DNA from: Bordetella parapertussis
GTDB taxonomy: Bacteria; Pseudomonadota; Gammaproteobacteria; Burkholderiales; SG8-39
Direction of reading: 5' to 3'
DNA length: 8,963 nucleotides
Assembly: GCA_945906975.1 (NCBI GenBank)
Contig: CAMDRY010000107.1
Span: 1 to 8,963, forward strand
The notes below the pieces were generated by a model. It was given only the letters and a program-made list of their open reading frames with translations. It was not told the DNA's origin and did not search any database. A program made the translations under genes and the position numbers. Below, piece by piece: positions 6,230 through 8,963 of this stretch (position 1 is its first letter; each line of letters starts with the position of its first letter).

Positions 6230-7198
6230 GTGAAACCCAGCCTGGTCGCCGCAGTATTCACCTTCTGCTGTCTGCCGCTAACCGCGACGGCTCAACCCTA
6301 CCCTGTCAAGACGATTCTGGTCGTGAGCAGTTCGATAACAGGAAACAGCGGCGACACCGCCATGCGCCTGGCGATTCCCCCTGCTGCCGCCGCGATGGGC
6401 CAGGCCTTGGTCATGGAAAACCGCACCACTGCTGGAGGACAGGTCGCCGCGGTGGCGGTCAAGAGCGCGGCGCCGGACGGCTACACGGTGCTGTTCATGA
6501 GTCCGAGCCACGTGAACCTCTACTTCTTGCGAAAGAATCCCGGCTTCCACCCGGTCGATGACTTCACGCCGATCACCAAGGTGATCGGTGTGCCGAGCCT
6601 GTTCGCGATAAGCACCTCGTTGCCGGTGACGACAATGCGCCAGTTCATCGACTACGCCAAGCGGAACCCCGGTAAGATCGCCTACGGTTCGACCGGCCCT
6701 GGCACGGGATTCCACATGATCGGCGAGGCCTTCAGCGCCGACTACGGTGTGAGCATGCTGCATGTTCCTTACGCCTCGGGAGGAGTCGCACTACCGGTGA
6801 GCGACTTGGCAAACGAACGACTACAGCTTTACTTCCCCTCGTACATCAGCCTTCTGCCGGTGTTGAAAACCGGCAATGTCAGAGTGCTTTCCATCGTTGA
6901 CAGGGCCCGGCTCGCGGTGCTGCCCGACGTGCCGGCGATTTTCGATGAGCTTCCGGATTACAAGTTACTGCCGTCCTGGTTCGGCCTTCTCGCACCTGCT
7001 GGAACCCCTGGCCCCATCGTCTCACGTCTTCAAAGCGAGTTCCGCCGTGCCCTGCAGAGTCGCGAGGTTGCGTCAAAGCTCGAAGCTCTGGGTGCTACTC
7101 CTGCCGGTATTCCGCCAGAGCAATGGGGGCAGGAACTCCGTTCGTCGACTGAAACCGTGGGCCGCATCGCAAAGCAGCTGAAGCTCGAGCCACAGTAG
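6230..7198 (+). CDS. Bug/TctC-family periplasmic solute-binding protein (Bug3)
   Basis: A 322-residue receptor starting at GTG 6230, chosen for the strong upstream GGAGGAG and because the signal peptide then begins directly (KPSLVAAVFTF..., cleavage after ATA near residue 21). An upstream in-frame TTG at 6128 would add 34 residues of no signal character. The ligand loop reads TGNSGDTAMR (37-46), the same unusual form as Bug2; MENRTTAGG (62-70), APDGYT (81-86), YGSTGPGTGFHMIGE, LLPVLKTGNVRVLSI and the tail ETVGRIAKQLKLEPQ follow. It is clearly the Bug2 paralogue. It follows a MetE-like gene in the same order as Bug2 does, so it probably delivers or senses a compound related to that enzyme's substrate. 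No membrane subunits are present; it must use a TTT permease encoded elsewhere, or act as a sensor. No terminator is visible after it, and 7199-7400 holds no convincing gene. Confidence 0.92.
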   Translation: MKPSLVAAVFTFCCLPLTATAQPYPVKTILVVSSSITGNSGDTAMRLAIPPAAAAMGQALVMENRTTAGGQVAAVAVKSAAPDGYTVLFMSPSHVNLYFLRKNPGFHPVDDFTPITKVIGVPSLFAISTSLPVTTMRQFIDYAKRNPGKIAYGSTGPGTGFHMIGEAFSADYGVSMLHVPYASGGVALPVSDLANERLQLYFPSYISLLPVLKTGNVRVLSIVDRARLAVLPDVPAIFDELPDYKLLPSWFGLLAPAGTPGPIVSRLQSEFRRALQSREVASKLEALGATPAGIPPEQWGQELRSSTETVGRIAKQLKLEPQ

Positions 7199-7404
7199 CA
7201 TGCCAGTCTCTAGGCAAAGTTGGATGGCCAGTACGCCGTTGCGATCCGAAGAAGGTGAAAGTCATGCGAAGAGAGGTCGCGAACGCATTCTGACTTTCTG
7301 TGTCGGCGCTCGCAGCTGCGGAAAATCTGGTCCGGATGGTAGGGTGCGGATCGTGGGAACAATCGGAGACTCATGGCCGCACTGTTGAAAACTTTGTTAT
7401 CGGC

Positions 7405-7638
7405 GCAAGGCGCCGGTTTGTGTGGCCTCTTCTCGCCTTTGCGACAGGCTACCTACTGTCAGGCACGCCTCGCTTGGCCCATGCACAGACCTGGTCCGCA
7501 AAGCCGGTCAGGATAATCTGTCCGAACGGCCTTAGGCCGCAAATGGACCTGCTCGCGAGGCTGCTCGCCGTGCAATTTAGCAGGGAAACCCCCTATCAGT
7601 TCTTCGTTGAGAACAGGGCGCCGCGATGCTCCAGATGA
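7405..7638 (+). pseudogene. 5' fragment of a fourth Bug-family gene
   Basis: This frame encodes a signal peptide (RRRFVWPLLAFATGYL followed by LSGTPRLAHA, then QTW), SAKPVRIICP, a degraded ligand loop (NGLRPQ in place of a PGG-type loop) followed by MDLLARLLAVQFS, and YQFFVENRAP, the normal order for the first 75 residues of a Bug protein. It then hits TGA at 7636-7638 and the remaining three quarters are missing. The true start is uncertain: GTG 7420 has AAGG nine bases upstream; ATG 7300 in the same frame would add 40 odd residues; ATG 7373 begins in another frame, which would imply a further frameshift. The region 7199-7404 shows only short frames without recognisable content. Confidence 0.72.
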
Positions 7639-7866
7639 TTGACGTTGCACGGTCACTCGTGTTCCTCGGCATCCTGGCCTATGCCATGGTGCATCCGGTG
7701 AGGCGACACCGTGCTCATCCGCAGCCCGCTGGGGCATGCCGCCTGCCCCCGACCCGCCCTGCATTTCGGTGACATCGACGATCTGCGAGCAGTAAGGCAA
7801 GGCGGCGGGACCGTTGTGACGGCGCCAACCAGCACGAGCCATTGGAGGAGTCATTGCCATTTCGCA
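7626..7866 (+). pseudogene. Frameshifted VOC-superfamily (glyoxalase/dioxygenase-fold) gene remnant
   Basis: From ATG 7626 the frame reads MIDVARSLVF and AYAMVHP, which resembles the start of a VOC module (typically x-DVARSLAFY followed by LG and a hydrophobic strand). A change of frame near 7699 is needed to continue with GDTVLIRSPLGH (from 7702), then PALHFGDIDDLRAVRQGG and TVVTAPTSTSHW, matching the second half of a VOC domain (His at the start of a strand, DDL helix, GG-x-VV-x-PT turn). Codons in both pieces are strongly G/C-ended, supporting former coding. It overlaps the end of the Bug fragment, so the two were joined by a rearrangement near 7615-7626. The family includes metal-dependent dioxygenases and glyoxalases acting on small aromatic or carbonyl compounds. 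From 7867 to 7963 I see nothing recognisable. Confidence 0.5.
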
Positions 7867-7963
7867 AGCTTCCTATTTTCGAGCATGCTTACAATTTCCG
7901 AGGCCTTCGGCGAAGTCAAATCGATGCGCCGGAAACCCGCGCCGCACCGCTACAACGCCGACC

Positions 7964-8635
7964 ATGAACCAAAAGACCCACTAAAACAGAGGCTTCAAAG
8001 TCGCCACGTGCGGCTCTTTCGTGCGTTGGACGGAGGGAGCAGAACAAGCGCGACAAGCTCGAGCGCATCAAGCAGGCGGCCATCGAGTTGTTCAGCGAGC
8101 ACGGCTTCGACGCCGCGACCACGCGCGACATCGCGAAGCGCGCGGGTGTTGGATTTGGAACGCTGTTCAATTTCGCAAATGACAAGCGCGATCTTATCTT
8201 CCTGAATTACGTGCCGCATCTCGACCAACTGGCGGAGCGCACCTTCGCGGAGGTGGATCCCCGCGATCCCCTGCTCGAGCAGCTGGTGAAGGCTGTGTCA
8301 ATCTTCTACAGAGAGTTCGCCGCCAATCCGGGCCTCGCGCGGATCCTGCTTAAGGAGCTGACGTTCTACGATCGCGGCAAGCTGGCGGCGTTGTACCTGC
8401 GCAATCGCATGAGATTGATTGGCTATTTCAAGGACATGGTTATGGCGGCGCAGAAGGAAGGGCGGGTGGCGAAGCGTCACGACGCGGGTGAGGCCGCGCT
8501 GAGCCTCTTTTTCGTCTTCGCCGGCGCGCTGCGCTGGTGGATAGCTTCAGACCAACCCAAGGTCGCCGCAGGCCTCGCCGAATTGCGCAAATTCCTGCGT
8601 CCGTACTTAGACGGTCTCGAAATGGCGAATGGACC
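7964..8635 (+). CDS. TetR/AcrR-family regulator, 5' end frameshifted or start unresolved
   Basis: The frame from 8028 encodes GRREQNKRDKLERIKQAA, then a full TetR helix-turn-helix (LFSEHGFDAATTRDIAKRAG, with VGFGTLFNFANDKRDLI closing the domain) and a helical ligand-binding region with FYREFAANPGLARILLKE and ALSLFFVFAGALRWW, ending about LRPYLDGLEM (near 8625). Length, about 200 residues, suits the family. The problem is the start: this frame is open back to 7968 but contains no ATG, GTG or TTG before a TTG at 8088 inside the helix-turn-helix. ATG 7964 lies one frame off and stops after six codons (MNQKTH). Removing one A from the AAAA run at 7971-7974 would join ATG 7964 to the TetR frame. 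So this is either a recent frameshift mutation, a sequencing error, or an unusual start. There is no stop at the natural end either. Confidence 0.7.
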
Positions 8636-8798
8636 CCGTGACGCCAAGCCGCCGAAGGGGCTTCGGGCAGCGGCGCAAAAGAGGCTCCAGGCTTGGTATT
8701 CAGGCCGCCGCAGCGGGTTTAGTGGTCTCAGCCTTTCGACGCCATTCATTGAAAGCTCGAATGCAGTTGCGACTACAGGTGATTCGATATCTCGCGTT

Positions 8799-8963
8799 GA
8801 CCTTGAAAATCACGCCGCGACGGCGCGCAAGCTCGGCATGGAAGTCACCGTCATCGAGGCTGCCGACAGGCCCATCAGCCGCGTCGTCGCCCCGGTCGTA
8901 TCGGACTTCTTCGCGGATCTTCATGCGCAGTCGGGCGTGAATCTGCTCTGCAATACGCTGCTG
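8799..8963 (+). pseudogene. Internal fragment of a ferredoxin-reductase-type flavoprotein, in frame with TetR
   Basis: From about 8814 the frame reads AATARKLGMEVTVIEAADRP, then ISRVVAPVVSDFFADLH and GVNLL to the window edge. This matches the NAD-binding domain of rubredoxin/ferredoxin reductases of the pyridine nucleotide-disulfide oxidoreductase superfamily, just after its GxGxxG-x-E nucleotide loop; DLENHAAT appears as a worn version of the expected GLE-x-AAT. The FAD-binding N-terminal domain and the GxGxxG are absent. The 100-160 bases before it have weaker codon bias and encode nothing I recognise. No stop separates it from TetR, so the open frame runs 7968-8963. A 5'-deleted gene joined by chance to TetR is the simplest reading; its 3' part may continue outside the window. 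Confidence 0.6.

Noticed and set aside
7841..7860. GGAGGAG Shine-Dalgarno-like sequence at 7844-7850 as the start of a gene.
   Set aside because: No ATG, GTG or TTG is suitably placed after it; it is followed by ATT codons and a frame without recognisable content, and it lies within the VOC remnant.

Overview
The window reads as a high-GC proteobacterial chromosome segment, most likely from a betaproteobacterium of the Burkholderiales type. The main reason is the density of Bug/TctC-type extracytoplasmic binding proteins (tripartite tricarboxylate transporter, TTT, receptors), a family known to be greatly expanded in that group. No rRNA, tRNA, CRISPR array or insertion sequence was recognised. 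No TctA/TctB membrane component lies in the window, so every binding protein here is an orphan.

Layout: (i) 1-107, an unidentified coding-like remnant; (ii) 120-689, a MarR-type regulator; (iii) 740-1729 on the minus strand, a complete Bug protein (Bug1) convergent with marR; (iv) 1733-1841, an AT-rich divergent control region with two inverted repeats; (v) 1842-about 2178, a decayed Bug gene that stops right after its signal peptide; (vi) 2162-2374, a possible promoter and a 39-codon hydrophobic ORF overlapping the next gene by ATGA; (vii) 2371-4492, a MetE-like barrel enzyme followed by Bug2; (viii) 4494-4926, a frameshifted 3' fragment of a Bug1-type gene; (ix) 5025-7198, a second MetE-like enzyme followed by Bug3, with an 18-bp perfect palindrome and a small hairpin between them; (x) 7199-7963, a 5' fragment of a fourth Bug gene running into a frameshifted VOC (glyoxalase-fold) gene; (xi) 7964-8635, a TetR regulator whose helix-turn-helix is intact but whose frame has no start codon; (xii) about 8799-8963, a piece of a ferredoxin-reductase-type flavoprotein that stays in frame with TetR to the window edge.

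The most interesting arrangement is the repeated two-gene cassette [MetE-like zinc barrel + Bug receptor] at 2371-4492 and 5025-7198. Bug2 and Bug3 are clear paralogues sharing an unusual GNSGDT loop, whereas the two MetE-like proteins are strongly diverged from each other yet both keep His-x-Cys and a distal Cys-Gly, the zinc/thiol site of the cobalamin-independent methionine synthase fold. My inference is that each cassette links periplasmic recognition of a small carboxylated compound to cytoplasmic methyl (or other one-carbon) transfer or a related catabolic step. The substrate cannot be read from the sequence.

Between and around the intact genes the window is full of broken ones: at least three Bug remnants, a VOC remnant, a flavoprotein fragment and an unknown 5' fragment, with no transposase nearby. 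This suggests repeated gene gain and loss, perhaps by recombination among Bug paralogues, around a conserved cassette core. All family assignments rest on reading protein motifs by eye; no database search was run.
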